From the NCBI RefSeq assembly GCF_004683865.2, contig NZ_CP040763.1, positions 1 to 64,000 on the forward strand: a stretch of DNA of 64,000 nt, read 5' to 3'. Below, in pieces: positions 8,896 through 19,733 of the stretch. A program made the translations under genes and the position numbers. A model generated the notes under the pieces. It did no database searches. It was not told the origin of the DNA and saw only the letters and a program-made list of their open reading frames with translations. The stretch comes from Paracoccus liaowanqingii (GTDB lineage: Bacteria > Pseudomonadota > Alphaproteobacteria > Rhodobacterales > Rhodobacteraceae). Numbering within the stretch: position 1 is the first letter of the stretch; every line of letters starts with the position of its first letter.

Positions 8896-10158
8896 ATGAA
8901 ATATCCAAGCTTGGCCTTGGCCGCGGCGCTGTCTGCCATGACCGCCGGGGCGTCGCAGGCCCAGACAGAGATCACCGTGCTGCGCGTCACGGTGAATGAC
9001 GAACAGCAGGCCTATCTGGAACAGATCGCCGAGGCGTTCGAGGCCCAGAACGAGGGCGTCACCGTCAGCTTCGAATATGTCGCCAACGAGGCCTACAAGT
9101 CGCGGCTGCCGACGCTGCTGCAATCCGAGGCGCGGCCCGACATCTTCTACAGCTGGGGCGGGCAGACCGTGGTCGAGCAGGTCGAGGCGGGCTTCCTGCA
9201 ACCCATCGACGCCCTGCTGCCTGAGGGCTTCGCCGACACCATCCCCGAGGCGGGGCTGCAGGCCTACATGGTCGAGGACCAGCTGTACGGCCTGCCGCAA
9301 TATGCGACCGAGGTGGTCTTCTGGACCAATACGGCGCTGACCGACCAGGCCGGGGTCGACATCGACGCGATCGAAAGCTGGGACGATTTCCTGGCCGCCG
9401 TGCAGACCCTGAAGGATGCGGGCGTGACCCCGATCGTCGCCGGGGGCCAGGACAAATGGCCGCTGCATTTCTACTGGAGCTATCTGGCGCTGCGCGAGGG
9501 CGGCCCCTCGGTCATCACCGACGCGATGGCGGGCGAGAATGGCGGCTTCGAGAACGAGGCCTTCGTCGAGGCGGGCCGCGAATTCCAGCGCCTGACCGAG
9601 ATGGAGCCGTTCCAGCCCGGCTACATCGCCACCACCTACGAGACCGCCAGCGGCATGTTCGCGGACGGTGCGGGCGCCTTCCACCTGATGGGGGACTGGG
9701 ACTACCTGCCCATGCGCGAACGCTCGACCAGCGGCGAGGGGCTGCCCGACGACCAGCTGGCGATCCTCAGCTTTCCCACCCTGGCCGATCCGGTCGCGGC
9801 GGGCGGCGAGGCGGCCACGCTTGGCGGCATCAATGGCTGGGCGGTGTCCAATTCGGCCGAGCCCGAGGCGGTCGCCTTCCTGGCCTTCATGATGAATGCC
9901 GAGAACCAGCGCGAGGCCGGCCGGCAGGAGCTGTTCATCCCCATCGCGGAAGGCACCGCCGACCAGATGGACAATCCGTTCTTCATCGAGGTCGCCGACC
10001 ATATCGCGGCCAGCAGCTTCCACCAGATCTTCCTCGACCAGTTCCTGGGGGCCTCGGTGGGCGCCACGATCAACGACATCTCGGCAGATCTGGCACAGGG
10101 CGTGATGGCCCCCGAGGATGCCGCAGCGCAGGTCCAGGAGGCCTGGGACTTCCGCTGA
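8896..10158 (+). CDS. sugar ABC transporter substrate-binding protein
   Basis: A 420-residue family 1 extracellular solute-binding protein of the carbohydrate uptake (CUT1) type. Residues 1-22 form a signal peptide ending ASQAQ, so the mature protein is periplasmic. A GGGAGGG ribosome site precedes the ATG. It is the first gene of an operon with two permeases, a GH43 xylosidase, an ATPase and xylose isomerase, so the ligand is probably a xylo-oligosaccharide or other pentoside; this is inferred from context. A stable hairpin follows the gene and may raise its expression over the permeases. Confidence 0.92.
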   Translation: MKYPSLALAAALSAMTAGASQAQTEITVLRVTVNDEQQAYLEQIAEAFEAQNEGVTVSFEYVANEAYKSRLPTLLQSEARPDIFYSWGGQTVVEQVEAGFLQPIDALLPEGFADTIPEAGLQAYMVEDQLYGLPQYATEVVFWTNTALTDQAGVDIDAIESWDDFLAAVQTLKDAGVTPIVAGGQDKWPLHFYWSYLALREGGPSVITDAMAGENGGFENEAFVEAGREFQRLTEMEPFQPGYIATTYETASGMFADGAGAFHLMGDWDYLPMRERSTSGEGLPDDQLAILSFPTLADPVAAGGEAATLGGINGWAVSNSAEPEAVAFLAFMMNAENQREAGRQELFIPIAEGTADQMDNPFFIEVADHIAASSFHQIFLDQFLGASVGATINDISADLAQGVMAPEDAAAQVQEAWDFR

Positions 10159-10170
10159 GGCGCACCCTCC

Positions 10171-10205
10171 GGCGATGCGCGCGCCCCTCCGGGCCGCGCA
10201 TCGCC
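10171..10205 (+). other. intercistronic stem-loop between binding protein and permease
   Basis: A perfect 11-base stem, GGCGATGCGCG at 10171-10181 and CGCGCATCGCC at 10195-10205, encloses a 13-base loop. It lies 12 bases after the binding-protein stop and 32 bases before the permease start, with no T-run. It is more likely an mRNA-stabilising or attenuating element than a full terminator. Confidence 0.6.
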
Positions 10206-10237
10206 CCATCGTCCCGATCCCCCGAAAGGAGCGTGGC

Positions 10238-11161
10238 ATGACCCATGCCGCCGACCCCAGACTGTCCGCTCGCGCGCGCCTGCGCCGGGCCATGTCGAAC
10301 GGCCGCGTCACGGCGGTCTTGATCCTGCTGCCGCCCGCGCTGATCCTGTTCACCCTGTTTGTGATGCTGCCTTTGGGCGAATCCGCGTGGTTCTCGTTCT
10401 TCAACTGGAACGGCTACGGCGCGCCCGAGGATTTCGTGGGCCTGGACAACTATGAACGGATCCTGGGCCATTCGGTCTTTCACACCGCCGCCGGGAACAC
10501 GCTGAAGATCGTCGCGATCTCGCTGGTGGTGCAGATGCCGCTGGCGCTGTTCCTGGCGCTGCTGATCTACAAAAAGACCCCCACCAACGCGCTGTTCCGG
10601 CTGGTCTTCTTCCTGCCCTACATTCTGGCCGAAGTGGCGGCGGGCCTGATCTGGAGCTTCGTCTTCGACGGCAATTACGGCGTCACCGCCTCGATCGCGC
10701 AATCCCTGGGGTTCGAGAACGTCTTCATCCTGTCGGACCCGGACTGGGCCTTCGCGGCGATCATGACGGTGATCGTGTGGAAGTATTTCGGCTTCCACAT
10801 GATGATCTACATCGCCGCCCTGCAGAGCGTCCCCGAGGACCAGATCGAGGCCGCCCGGATCGAGGGCGCGCGCCGTACGCAGGTGGTCCGCTATGTCCAG
10901 ATCCCACATATCAAGCCTGCGATCGCGGTCAGCGCCTTCTTTGCCATCATCGGCGCGCTGCAGGTCTTCGACGTCATCATTCCGCTGACCAATGGCGGGC
11001 CGTCCAACCAGACCCACACCATCGTCACCTATCTCTACACCTTCGGGCTGACCCGCCTGAACATCGGCTTCGGCAGCGCGGTGGGGGTGATCCTGTTCGT
11101 GGGCGCCGTGACGGTCGCGATCTTCTACCAGCGCATCTTCATGAAGAGGACCGAGGCATGA
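10238..11161 (+). CDS. sugar ABC transporter permease (MalF/UgpA-like)
   Basis: A 307-residue inner-membrane permease of the CUT1 family with six hydrophobic segments, the first near residues 24-48. The cytoplasmic EAA loop that docks the ATPase is visible as EAARIEGARRTQVVRYVQIP. The ATG at 10238 follows AAAGGAG and is preferred over an in-frame extension reaching back into the binding-protein gene. It overlaps the second permease by four bases (ATGA), so the two membrane subunits are translationally coupled, as expected for a heterodimer. Confidence 0.92.
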   Translation: MTHAADPRLSARARLRRAMSNGRVTAVLILLPPALILFTLFVMLPLGESAWFSFFNWNGYGAPEDFVGLDNYERILGHSVFHTAAGNTLKIVAISLVVQMPLALFLALLIYKKTPTNALFRLVFFLPYILAEVAAGLIWSFVFDGNYGVTASIAQSLGFENVFILSDPDWAFAAIMTVIVWKYFGFHMMIYIAALQSVPEDQIEAARIEGARRTQVVRYVQIPHIKPAIAVSAFFAIIGALQVFDVIIPLTNGGPSNQTHTIVTYLYTFGLTRLNIGFGSAVGVILFVGAVTVAIFYQRIFMKRTEA

Positions 11162-11988
11162 CCCGCGGACATCTGGCCCGCAACCTGCTGCGGCTGGCCT
11201 TCCTGTGCATCGTCGCCAGCTTCGTGCTGGCGCCGATGCTGGCCACCGTGCTGGGCGGCTTCAAGACCAATGCCGAGATCCGCACCAACGCCCTGGGCCT
11301 GCCCGCGATCTGGAACACCCAGTTCTACGGCTCGATCCTGTCGGACCCGGCCTTCTGGCGCTACCTGGGCAATTCGCTGGTGATCTCGATCGGGTCGGTG
11401 GTGCTGACGCTGATCACCGGGGCGGCGGCGGCCTATGTCTTCGCGCAGATCAGGTTCTTCGGCTCGCGGATGCTGTTCTCCTATGTGCTGCTGGGGCTGA
11501 TGTTTCCCTTCGCGACGGCGATCCTGCCCTTGTTCATCAAGGTCCGCGACATGGGCCTTCTGGACACCTGGTGGGCGGTCATCCTGCCGCAGACGGCCTT
11601 CAGCCTGTCGCTGGCGATCCTGCTGTTCCGCACCTTCTTCGCGCAACTGCCCAAGGAGCTGTTCGAGGCCGCCTATATCGACGGCTGCGGCTATGTGCGG
11701 TTCTTCTGGCGCTTCACCCTGCCGCTGTCGGCGCCGATCCTGGCGACGGTGGGCACCTTCGTCTTCGTGCAGAGCTGGAACAACTTCCTGCTGCCGCTGG
11801 TCGTGCTGAACTCGCGCGAGGTGTTCACCTGGCCCCTGGGGATGATGCAGTTCCGGGGCGAATACGTGACCCAGTGGAACCTGACGCTGGCCTTCGTGAC
11901 CCTGACGATCCTGCCCGCGATCGTCTTCTTCCTCGCCGCCCAGAAATACATCGTCGCCGGCCTGACCGGTGGCGCCGTCAAAGGATGA
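11158..11988 (+). CDS. sugar ABC transporter permease (MalG/UgpE-like)
   Basis: A 276-residue CUT1 permease, partner of the preceding gene. It has an N-terminal membrane helix (residues 8-30), five more hydrophobic segments, and the EAA loop EAAYIDGCGYVRFFWRFTLP that contacts the ATPase. The start lies in an ATGA overlap with the first permease. Its stop is four bases before the GH43 start, so the glycosidase is cotranscribed with the transporter. Confidence 0.92.
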   Translation: MTRGHLARNLLRLAFLCIVASFVLAPMLATVLGGFKTNAEIRTNALGLPAIWNTQFYGSILSDPAFWRYLGNSLVISIGSVVLTLITGAAAAYVFAQIRFFGSRMLFSYVLLGLMFPFATAILPLFIKVRDMGLLDTWWAVILPQTAFSLSLAILLFRTFFAQLPKELFEAAYIDGCGYVRFFWRFTLPLSAPILATVGTFVFVQSWNNFLLPLVVLNSREVFTWPLGMMQFRGEYVTQWNLTLAFVTLTILPAIVFFLAAQKYIVAGLTGGAVKG

Positions 11989-11992
11989 CGAC

Positions 11993-13628
11993 ATGAGCCT
12001 GATCCAGAACCCGATCCTTCCCGGTTTCAACCCCGACCCCTCGATCGTCCGGGTGGGCGACGACTATTACATCGCGACCTCAACCTTCGAATGGTATCCG
12101 GGCGTGCAGATCCACCATTCGCGCGACCTGCGGCACTGGCAGCTGGTCAAGCGCCCGCTGGACCGGGCCGCGCAGCTGGACCTGCGCGGCGATCCCGACA
12201 GCGGCGGGGTCTGGGCGCCCTGCCTGACCCATGCGGACGGGCTGTTCTGGCTGATCTATTCCGACGTGAAGCGCCGCGACGGCGCGTGGAAGGACAGCCA
12301 CAACTATCTGGTCACCGCCCCCGCCATCGAGGGGCCGTGGTCCGATCCGGTCTATCTGAACTCGTCGGGCTTCGATCCCTCGCTGTTTCACGATCAGGAC
12401 GGCCGCAAATGGCTGATGAACATGATCTGGGACCACAACAAGACCGGCGGCGACCGTTTCGGCGGCATCGTCATGCAGGAATATTCGGTCGAGGATCGCG
12501 CGCTCACCGGCCCGGTCCGCAACATCTATCGCGGCACCGATCTGAAGCTGACCGAGGGGCCGCATCTGTATCTGCGCGACGGCTGGTATTACCTGCTGAC
12601 CGCAGAAGGCGGCACCGGCTATGACCATGCGGTGACCATGGCCCGGTCGCGCGACCTGTTCGGACCGTACGAGACCGACCCCGCCAAGCACATCCTGACC
12701 GCGCGCGGCACCGACGGGCTGCTGCAGCGCACCGGCCATGCAGACATCGTGGAAACGCGCGACGGCCAGCATTACATGGTCCATCTGTGCTCGCGCCCGC
12801 TGCCCGAGACGCGCACGCTGCCGACGGGCACGGGAGGTATCCATGCCGATGACGTGCGCCGGTCCCCCTTGGGACGCGAGACGGCGATCCAGAAGCTGAT
12901 CTGGGCGCCGGGCGAATTTCCCCGTCTGGCCCATGGCGGCAATGCGCCCGCCGACACGGCACCCGCCCCGGACCTACCCGACCACCCCTTCGACCCCGCG
13001 CCCGAACTGGTCGCGTTCTCGCCCCAAGGGCTGCCCATCGACCTGCAATGGCTGCGGACCCCGCATCCCGAGCGCCTGTTCTCGCTGACCGAGCGTCCGG
13101 GCGCGCTGCGCCTCTTCGGGCGGGAATCGCCGGGCTCTCAGTTCGATCATGCGCTGGTCGCGCGCCGCCAGCAGCATCTGGCCTTCACCGCCGAGACCGA
13201 GCTGGACATGACCCCCGGCGATTACCAGCATTTCGCCGGGCTGATCGCCTGGTACGGGCGGTTCAAGTTCCACTATCTGGCCGTCACCGCGAATGACGAC
13301 GGCGCGCGGGTGCTGACCGTCTACAGCTGCGCTGCCGACTGGCCGGATGCGCGGGTCAGCTATCCCATCGACCAGATCCCGCTGCCCGCGACCGGCACGA
13401 TCCGGCTTGGCTGCGACGTGGACGGCGCGGTGCTGCGGTTCCGTTATGCGACGGATGGCGACTGGACCGATCTGGGCATCGCGCTGGACCAGTCCGCCAT
13501 CTCGGACGAGGCGGGCAACGGGCCGGGCAACAACTTCACTGGCGCCTTCGTGGGGGTCTGCGCGCATGACACCTCGGGGCGGGGACGGCCCGCCGATGTC
13601 CTGAACTTCCGCTATGCGGGGCGCGATC

Positions 13629-13636
<8 letters not shown>
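11993..13636 (+). CDS. glycoside hydrolase family 43 beta-xylosidase
   Basis: A 547-residue GH43 enzyme that should release xylose or arabinose from imported xylo-oligosaccharides. The catalytic base is likely Asp15 in [10 protein letters not shown]; other five-blade propeller motifs are [22 protein letters not shown] and [12 protein letters not shown], the last carrying the probable acid Glu. Residues from about 340 on form the C-terminal beta-sandwich of the GH43 xylosidase group. There is no signal peptide, so it acts in the cytoplasm on transported oligosaccharides. The start chosen is the ATG at 11993 just after the permease. It overlaps the ATPase gene by eight bases. Confidence 0.9.
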
Positions 13637-14635
<999 letters not shown>

Positions 14636-14639
<4 letters not shown>

Positions 14640-15739
14640 CCCCCCTTGGACTTGGCATCATCGGCTGCGGCGTGATCAGCGACATCTATCTGCAGAACGC
14701 CGCGCTGTTTCCGCAGCTGGCCCTGCGCGCGGTCGCGGATCTGCGCAGGGAGGCGGCAGAGGCCAAGGCGCAGGCCCATGGCATCGACGCCCTGACGCCC
14801 GAGGCGCTGCTGGCGCGCGACGATATCGACGTGGTGCTGAACCTGACCGTTCCGGCAGCCCATCTGCAGGTCGGGCTGGCCGCGCTGCGGGCCGGAAAGC
14901 ACGTCTATTCCGAAAAGCCGCTGGCCGTCAGCCTGGCCGATGGCCGCAGGCTGGCCGACATGGCGGCCGAGCGGGGCCTGCGCTTGGGCTGCGCGCCGGA
15001 CACGTTCCTGGGCGGATCGCATCAGACGGCGCGGGCGCTGCTCGATGCGGGCCGGATCGGCCGGCCCGTCGCGGGCACGGCCACCCTGATGCTGGCGGGG
15101 CATGAACGCTGGCATCCCAATCCCGATTTCTACTACCAGGGACCGGGCGCGGGGCCGCTGTTCGACATGGGCCCCTATTACATCACCGCGATGGTGAACC
15201 TGCTGGGCCCGGTGCGCCGGGTCAACGCGCTGGCCAGCCGCGCCCATGACCGCCGGGTGATCGCCACCGGGCCCCGCGCCGGGCAGTCGGTCGATGTCGA
15301 TGCCCTGACCCATGTGGCGGGCGTCATGGAGTTCGAGGGCGGCGCCCTGATCCAGATCGCCACCAGCTTCGACGTGCAGGCCCATGGCCACGCGCCGCTG
15401 GAGCTGTACGGCACCGAAGGCTCGCTGCGGATCCCCGATCCCAACCGCTTCGACGGCACGGTCGAGCTGTCGGACAAGGGCTGGCAGCCGCAGGCCACCA
15501 GCCATCCCCATGGCGACGGCAATTACCGCGGGCTGGGGCTGGCCGACATGGCCGGGGCGATCCTTCAGGACCGCCCGCATCGCGCCAGCGGCGATCTGGC
15601 GCTGCATGTCCTCGACGTGATCACCTCGCTGCTGGATTCGGCCCGGACCGGACAGGCCGTGACCCTGGCGACCAGCTGCACCCGTCCCGAGGCGCTGGCC
15701 CCGGACGCCCCCCTGACCCGTACGGAGGAGGTCGCATGA
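14636..15739 (+). CDS. Gfo/Idh/MocA family oxidoreductase (ThuB-like position)
   Basis: A 367-residue NAD(P)-dependent sugar dehydrogenase. The N-terminal Rossmann motif is [12 protein letters not shown] and the conserved EKP motif (YSEKPLAV, residues ~98-105) carries the catalytic Lys. Residues ~130-330 form the GFO-type substrate domain. It lies directly before a thuA-type gene with ATGA overlaps on both sides, the same pairing as ThuB-ThuA in rhizobial trehalose catabolism, where the dehydrogenase makes 3-keto sugars. Here the neighbours suggest a xyloside rather than trehalose; that is inference. Confidence 0.88.
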
Positions 15740-16382
15740 GCCGCAAATCAGCACTGATCTTTTGGGGCGGATGGGAGGGGCACGAGCCCGAAGCCTGCAC
15801 CCGCATCGTCGAGCGGATGCTGACCGAGGAGGGATTCTCGGTCCACAGCGCCCAAGGCACCGATATCCTGCGCAGCGATGATCTGGGCCGCCACGACCTG
15901 ATCGTGCCGTTGATCACGCAGGTGCAGGTCGCGCCCGAGGCCGTGCAGAACCTGGTCACCGCCGTCGAGGCCGGGACCGGGCTGGGGGGCTTTCACGGCG
16001 GCATGGCCGATGCCTTCCGCATGGAGCCCGCCTATCAGTTCATGGTCGGCGGCCAGTGGGTCGCCCATCCCGGCAACATCATCGACTATCGCGTCCAGGT
16101 CACCCGGCCCGACGATCCGGTGATGGCCGGGATCGGGGATTTCGACTATCGCTCGGAGCAGTATTTCCTGCATGTCGATCCGGGCATCGAGGTGCTGGCC
16201 ACCACCACCTTCGACGGCACCCACGCCCCTGGACCAAGGGCACCGTGATGCCGGTGGTGTGGAAGCACCGCTATGGCGCGGCGCGCGTCTTCTATTCCGC
16301 CCTCGGCCATGTCGCGGCCGAATTCGACCACCCCCAGATGCAGCAGATCCTGCGACGCGGGCTGGTCTGGGCCGCGCGCTGA
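15736..16382 (+). pseudogene. ThuA domain protein, one-base frameshift
   Basis: ThuA-family proteins act with Gfo/Idh dehydrogenases on 3-keto sugars. The first frame runs from the ATG at 15736 and ends at 16248 after the sequence FDGTHAP. The C-terminal part ([16 protein letters not shown], then FYSALGH) continues in another frame to 16382. Inserting one base in or beside the C run at 16226-16229 joins them as GTHAPWTKGTV, the expected family motif, giving a normal ~215 residues. Start overlaps the dehydrogenase stop (ATGA). Either the gene is recently inactivated or a base is missing from the assembly. Confidence 0.82.
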
Positions 16383-16426
16383 CGCCGCCGCCCGGACCCG
16401 CCCCTTTCCCTTGAACGAGGACCATC

Positions 16427-17728
16427 ATGACCGGCTATTTCCACGACATCGCGCCCATCCGTTTCGAGGGCCCCGACAGCACGAACGAATTCGCCTTCCG
16501 CCATTACGACCCCGACGAGGTGGTCATGGGCAAGCGGATGGAGGATCACCTGCGCCTGGCCGTCGCCTATTGGCACAGCCTGGCCTATGAGGGCGCCGAT
16601 CCCTTCGGCGGGCGCACCTTCGACCGCCCGTGGTACGGCGACACGATGGAGGCCGCGCGCCGCAAGGCCGACGCCGCCTTCGAGATGTTCGCGATCCTGG
16701 GCCAGCCCTATTTCTGCTTCCACGACGCCGATGTCCGCCCCGAGGGCGCGACTTTCGCCGAAAGCCGCCGCAATCTGGACGAGATCTGCGATGTCTTCGC
16801 GGCCAAGATGGAACAGACCGGCACGAAGCTGCTCTGGGGCACGGCGAACATGTTCAGCCATCGCCGCTGGATGGCCGGGGCCGCGACCAATCCCGACCCC
16901 GAGGTCTTTGCCTATGCCGCCGCCTGCGTGAAGTCCTGCATGGACGTCACGCACCGCCTGAATGGCGAGAACTATGTGCTGTGGGGCGGGCGCGAGGGTT
17001 ACGAGACGCTGCTGAACACCGATCTGACCCGCGAGGCCGAGCAGGCCGGGCGGTTCCTGTCCAAGGTCGTCGAGTACAAGCACAAGATCGGCTTCGAGGG
17101 CACCATCCTGATCGAGCCCAAGCCGCAGGAACCCGCCAAGCACCAGTATGATTTCGACGTCGCCACCGTCTACGGGTTTCTCAAGCGCTTCGGGCTGGAG
17201 GGTGAGGTCAAGCTGAACATCGAACAGGGCCATGCGATCCTGGCGGGCCATTCCTTCGAGCACGAGTTGGCGCTGGCGGCCTCGCTGGACATGCTGGGCT
17301 CCATCGACATGAACCGCAACGACTACCAGTCGGGCTGGGACACGGACCAGTTTCCCAACAACACCCCCGAGATCGCGCTGGCCTATTACGAGGTGCTGCG
17401 CGCGGGCGGCTTCACCACCGGCGGCACGAATTACGACAGCCGCGTGCGGCGGCAGTCGCTGGACCCCGAGGACCTGATCCTCTCGCATGTCGGCGCCATC
17501 GACGTCTGCGCCCGGGGCCTGAAGGCCGCCGCCGCGATGCTGGAGGATGGCGGGCTGGAACGCGCCCGGCAGGACCGCTATGCGGGCTGGGACGCGCCCG
17601 ACGGACGGGCGCTTCTGGACCAGCCACTGGACGAGATCGCCGCGGCGGTCGAGGCGCAGGGCATCGACCCGCAGCCCCGGTCCGGCCGGCAGGAGCGGCT
17701 GGAGAACTGGGTCAACCGCTTCGTCTGA
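16427..17728 (+). CDS. xylA: xylose isomerase
   Basis: A 433-residue class II xylose isomerase converting D-xylose to D-xylulose. The catalytic His99 and Asp102 are in [11 protein letters not shown], the metal ligands Glu and Lys in [17 protein letters not shown], and later ligands in [17 protein letters not shown] and [19 protein letters not shown]. Length and motif spacing match the family. It closes the xyloside operon, 44 bases after thuA, so xylose freed by the GH43 enzyme can be isomerised. No xylulokinase gene is in the window. Confidence 0.96.
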   Translation: MTGYFHDIAPIRFEGPDSTNEFAFRHYDPDEVVMGKRMEDHLRLAVAYWHSLAYEGADPFGGRTFDRPWYGDTMEAARRKADAAFEMFAILGQPYFCFHDADVRPEGATFAESRRNLDEICDVFAAKMEQTGTKLLWGTANMFSHRRWMAGAATNPDPEVFAYAAACVKSCMDVTHRLNGENYVLWGGREGYETLLNTDLTREAEQAGRFLSKVVEYKHKIGFEGTILIEPKPQEPAKHQYDFDVATVYGFLKRFGLEGEVKLNIEQGHAILAGHSFEHELALAASLDMLGSIDMNRNDYQSGWDTDQFPNNTPEIALAYYEVLRAGGFTTGGTNYDSRVRRQSLDPEDLILSHVGAIDVCARGLKAAAAMLEDGGLERARQDRYAGWDAPDGRALLDQPLDEIAAAVEAQGIDPQPRSGRQERLENWVNRFV

Positions 17729-17732
17729 GGGA

Positions 17733-18620
17733 TCAGGCGCCGTCCCCGGCGGGTCTGCGCGGGGGGCGGCGCAGCACGATCAGCCCAGATCCCACGATCA
17801 GCGCCGCGCCCAGGGCCATGCCGGGCGCGGGCACGTCGCCGAAGACGGTGAAGCCGAACAGCGCGCCCCAGACCAGCAGTGAATATTGCAGCGGCGCCAC
17901 GACCGAGGCATCGGCCAGCTTCAGCGCGCGGGTGACCAGCATATGCGCCATCGTCGCCACCACGCCCAGCAGGAACAGCAGCGCCAGATCCCCGCCCGAG
18001 CGCAGCGGCGTCCAGTCGAAGGGCGCCAGCACCAGCCCCGCGATCGCCGCCGCCCCCAATTGGAACAGCACCAGGTCGCGGTCGGGCGTCTCGCGCAGGG
18101 ACCGTCCCAGCAGCATGATGCCCGCGAAGGCCATCGTGCCCAGCAGGGCGAAGACCACCCCCGGCCCCGAGACCTGCAGCGACGGCGCCAGCAGGATCAG
18201 CACGCCCACGAAACCCACGGCCACCGCGCCCCAGGTCCGCGCGCCCACCCGCTCGCCCAGAAGGAAGGGCGAGATGGCGACGACATAGATCGGCGCGGCC
18301 ATCCAGAAGGCCATCACATCGGCCAGCGGCATGTAGAAGACCGCGAGGTAGAAGCAGAAGACCTCGGCCGTGGCGCAGACCGCGCGCAGGGCCTGCAGGC
18401 GGGGGCGGGGGGCTGCGCTCAGGCGCGCGATCATCCGGCCGCCCCGCATCAGGAAGGGCGCCATCATCACCAGGGCCGCCAGCGACCGCAGCAGGATGAC
18501 CTGCGCCACGCCGTAATCGGCGACCAGCCACTTGCCGATGGCATCATTGGCCGCGAAGGCCGCCATGCCCAGAAGCATCAGCAGCGCACCGGCCTTGTTG
18601 CCGGACAGGGAGGACAGCAT
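17733..18620 (-). CDS. EamA/DMT-family transporter
   Basis: A 295-residue integral membrane protein with about ten hydrophobic helices arranged as two EamA repeats (residues ~10-140 and ~150-285), the drug/metabolite transporter superfamily. The substrate is unknown. It converges on xylA with only four bases between stop codons. It lies downstream of the sugar-acid TRAP genes on the same strand but is separated from them by a 12-base-stem hairpin, so cotranscription is doubtful. Confidence 0.85.
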   Translation of the reverse strand: MLSSLSGNKAGALLMLLGMAAFAANDAIGKWLVADYGVAQVILLRSLAALVMMAPFLMRGGRMIARLSAAPRPRLQALRAVCATAEVFCFYLAVFYMPLADVMAFWMAAPIYVVAISPFLLGERVGARTWGAVAVGFVGVLILLAPSLQVSGPGVVFALLGTMAFAGIMLLGRSLRETPDRDLVLFQLGAAAIAGLVLAPFDWTPLRSGGDLALLFLLGVVATMAHMLVTRALKLADASVVAPLQYSLLVWGALFGFTVFGDVPAPGMALGAALIVGSGLIVLRRPPRRPAGDGA

Positions 18621-18646
18621 CGTGTGAAAGGACCCCGCAGGTGGAC

Positions 18647-18675
18647 GGGGCGCCCGGATCCGGTCCGGGCGCCCC
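18647..18675. terminator. strong hairpin between dctP and EamA gene
   Basis: A perfect 12-base stem, GGGGCGCCCGGA at 18647-18658 and TCCGGGCGCCCC at 18664-18675, has a five-base loop. It starts 22 bases after the dctP stop. A short T-run follows only on the plus strand, so on the minus strand it may attenuate or protect the transcript end rather than terminate efficiently. Confidence 0.65.
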
Positions 18676-18697
18676 TTTCAAGGACGGATGCCGGGGG

Positions 18698-19708
18698 TTA
18701 TTCGGCGCGCAGCTCGGCCAGCGTGGCCTGGACCTGCTCGACGACATCGGCACCGATCGCCTCCTTGTGGCTCTCGTAGACGACCTGCGACTTGGCCAGC
18801 ATCTCCTCCTGGTTCTCGGGGGTGATGGTGTTGAACTGCAGGCCCGCCTCTTCCATCTTGGCGAGCGACGCCAGGTTCAGTTCCTGGATGGCCGCGCGTT
18901 CCACGTCGCGCCCGACGATGGCGCAGTCGCGCAGGGCCTGCTGTTCCTCGGGCGAGTAGCTGTTGAAGATCGCCTTCGAGAAGAGGAACAGGAACGGCGT
19001 GTAAGCGTGCTTGGTCTCGCTGATGTATTCCTGCACCTCGTAGAAGCGCGAGGTGTCGATGGTGACGTAGGGGTTTTCCTGCGCGTCGATGGCCTTCGTC
19101 TCCAGCGCCGAGAACACCTCGCCGAAGGACATCGGCGTGGCGTTGGCCCCGAAGTTCGAGAAGGTGTCCAGGAAGATGTTGTTCTGCATGACGCGAACCT
19201 TCATCCCCTCGAAATCCTCCCACGTCTCGATGGGCCGCTGCGAGTTCGACATGTTGCGGAAGCCGTTCTCCCAATAGGCCAGGTTGACCAGCCCGACGGC
19301 GTCCAGCTTTTCGTTCAGGCTGTCGCCGAAAGGGCCGTCCATGACGGCATAGGCCTCTTCCGGGGTGCGGAACAGGAAGGGCAGGTCGAAGACGCCAAGC
19401 GCGGGCACCATCCCCACCAGCGGCGAGGAGGAGGTCACGACCGCCTCCTGCAGGCCCGAGCGGACGGCCTGCGTGGCCTGCAGGTCGCCGCCAAGCGCGC
19501 CGCCCCAGAAGCCCTGCATCTCCATCATGCTGCCGGTCGCCTCGTCCAGGCATTCCTGCATCGCGGCCATGCCGGTGGCGACGGGGTGATCCTCGTTGAT
19601 GCCGTTCGAGACGCGGAACGTGCGTTCGGTGAACTCGGCCAGCGCGGGGCTGGCCACGGCCATGGCGGTGGTCAGGCACAAGGCGGCCTTCAATACGGAA
19701 CGTGTCAT
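18698..19708 (-). CDS. dctP: TRAP transporter substrate-binding protein (DctP), sugar-acid locus
   Basis: A 336-residue periplasmic DctP-family receptor. Residues 1-24 are a signal peptide ending SPALA. The ligand-carboxylate region shows the family segment NNIFLDTFSNFGANATPMSF and the later ETKAIDAQENPYVTI. In TRAP systems this protein captures a carboxylate and hands it to the membrane subunits. Here it is last in the order FAH enzyme, dctQ, dctM, dctP, instead of first. Context points to an aldonic or related sugar acid. Confidence 0.92.
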   Translation of the reverse strand: MTRSVLKAALCLTTAMAVASPALAEFTERTFRVSNGINEDHPVATGMAAMQECLDEATGSMMEMQGFWGGALGGDLQATQAVRSGLQEAVVTSSSPLVGMVPALGVFDLPFLFRTPEEAYAVMDGPFGDSLNEKLDAVGLVNLAYWENGFRNMSNSQRPIETWEDFEGMKVRVMQNNIFLDTFSNFGANATPMSFGEVFSALETKAIDAQENPYVTIDTSRFYEVQEYISETKHAYTPFLFLFSKAIFNSYSPEEQQALRDCAIVGRDVERAAIQELNLASLAKMEEAGLQFNTITPENQEEMLAKSQVVYESHKEAIGADVVEQVQATLAELRAE

Positions 19709-19733
19709 GGTTTCCTCCCTTGGAAATCTGAAA

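Noticed and set aside
8482..10404. 640-residue minus-strand frame opposite the sugar-binding protein gene
   Set aside because: Composition is Arg/Gly/Asp-rich without domains; the plus strand encodes a clear solute-binding protein with signal peptide and ribosome site.
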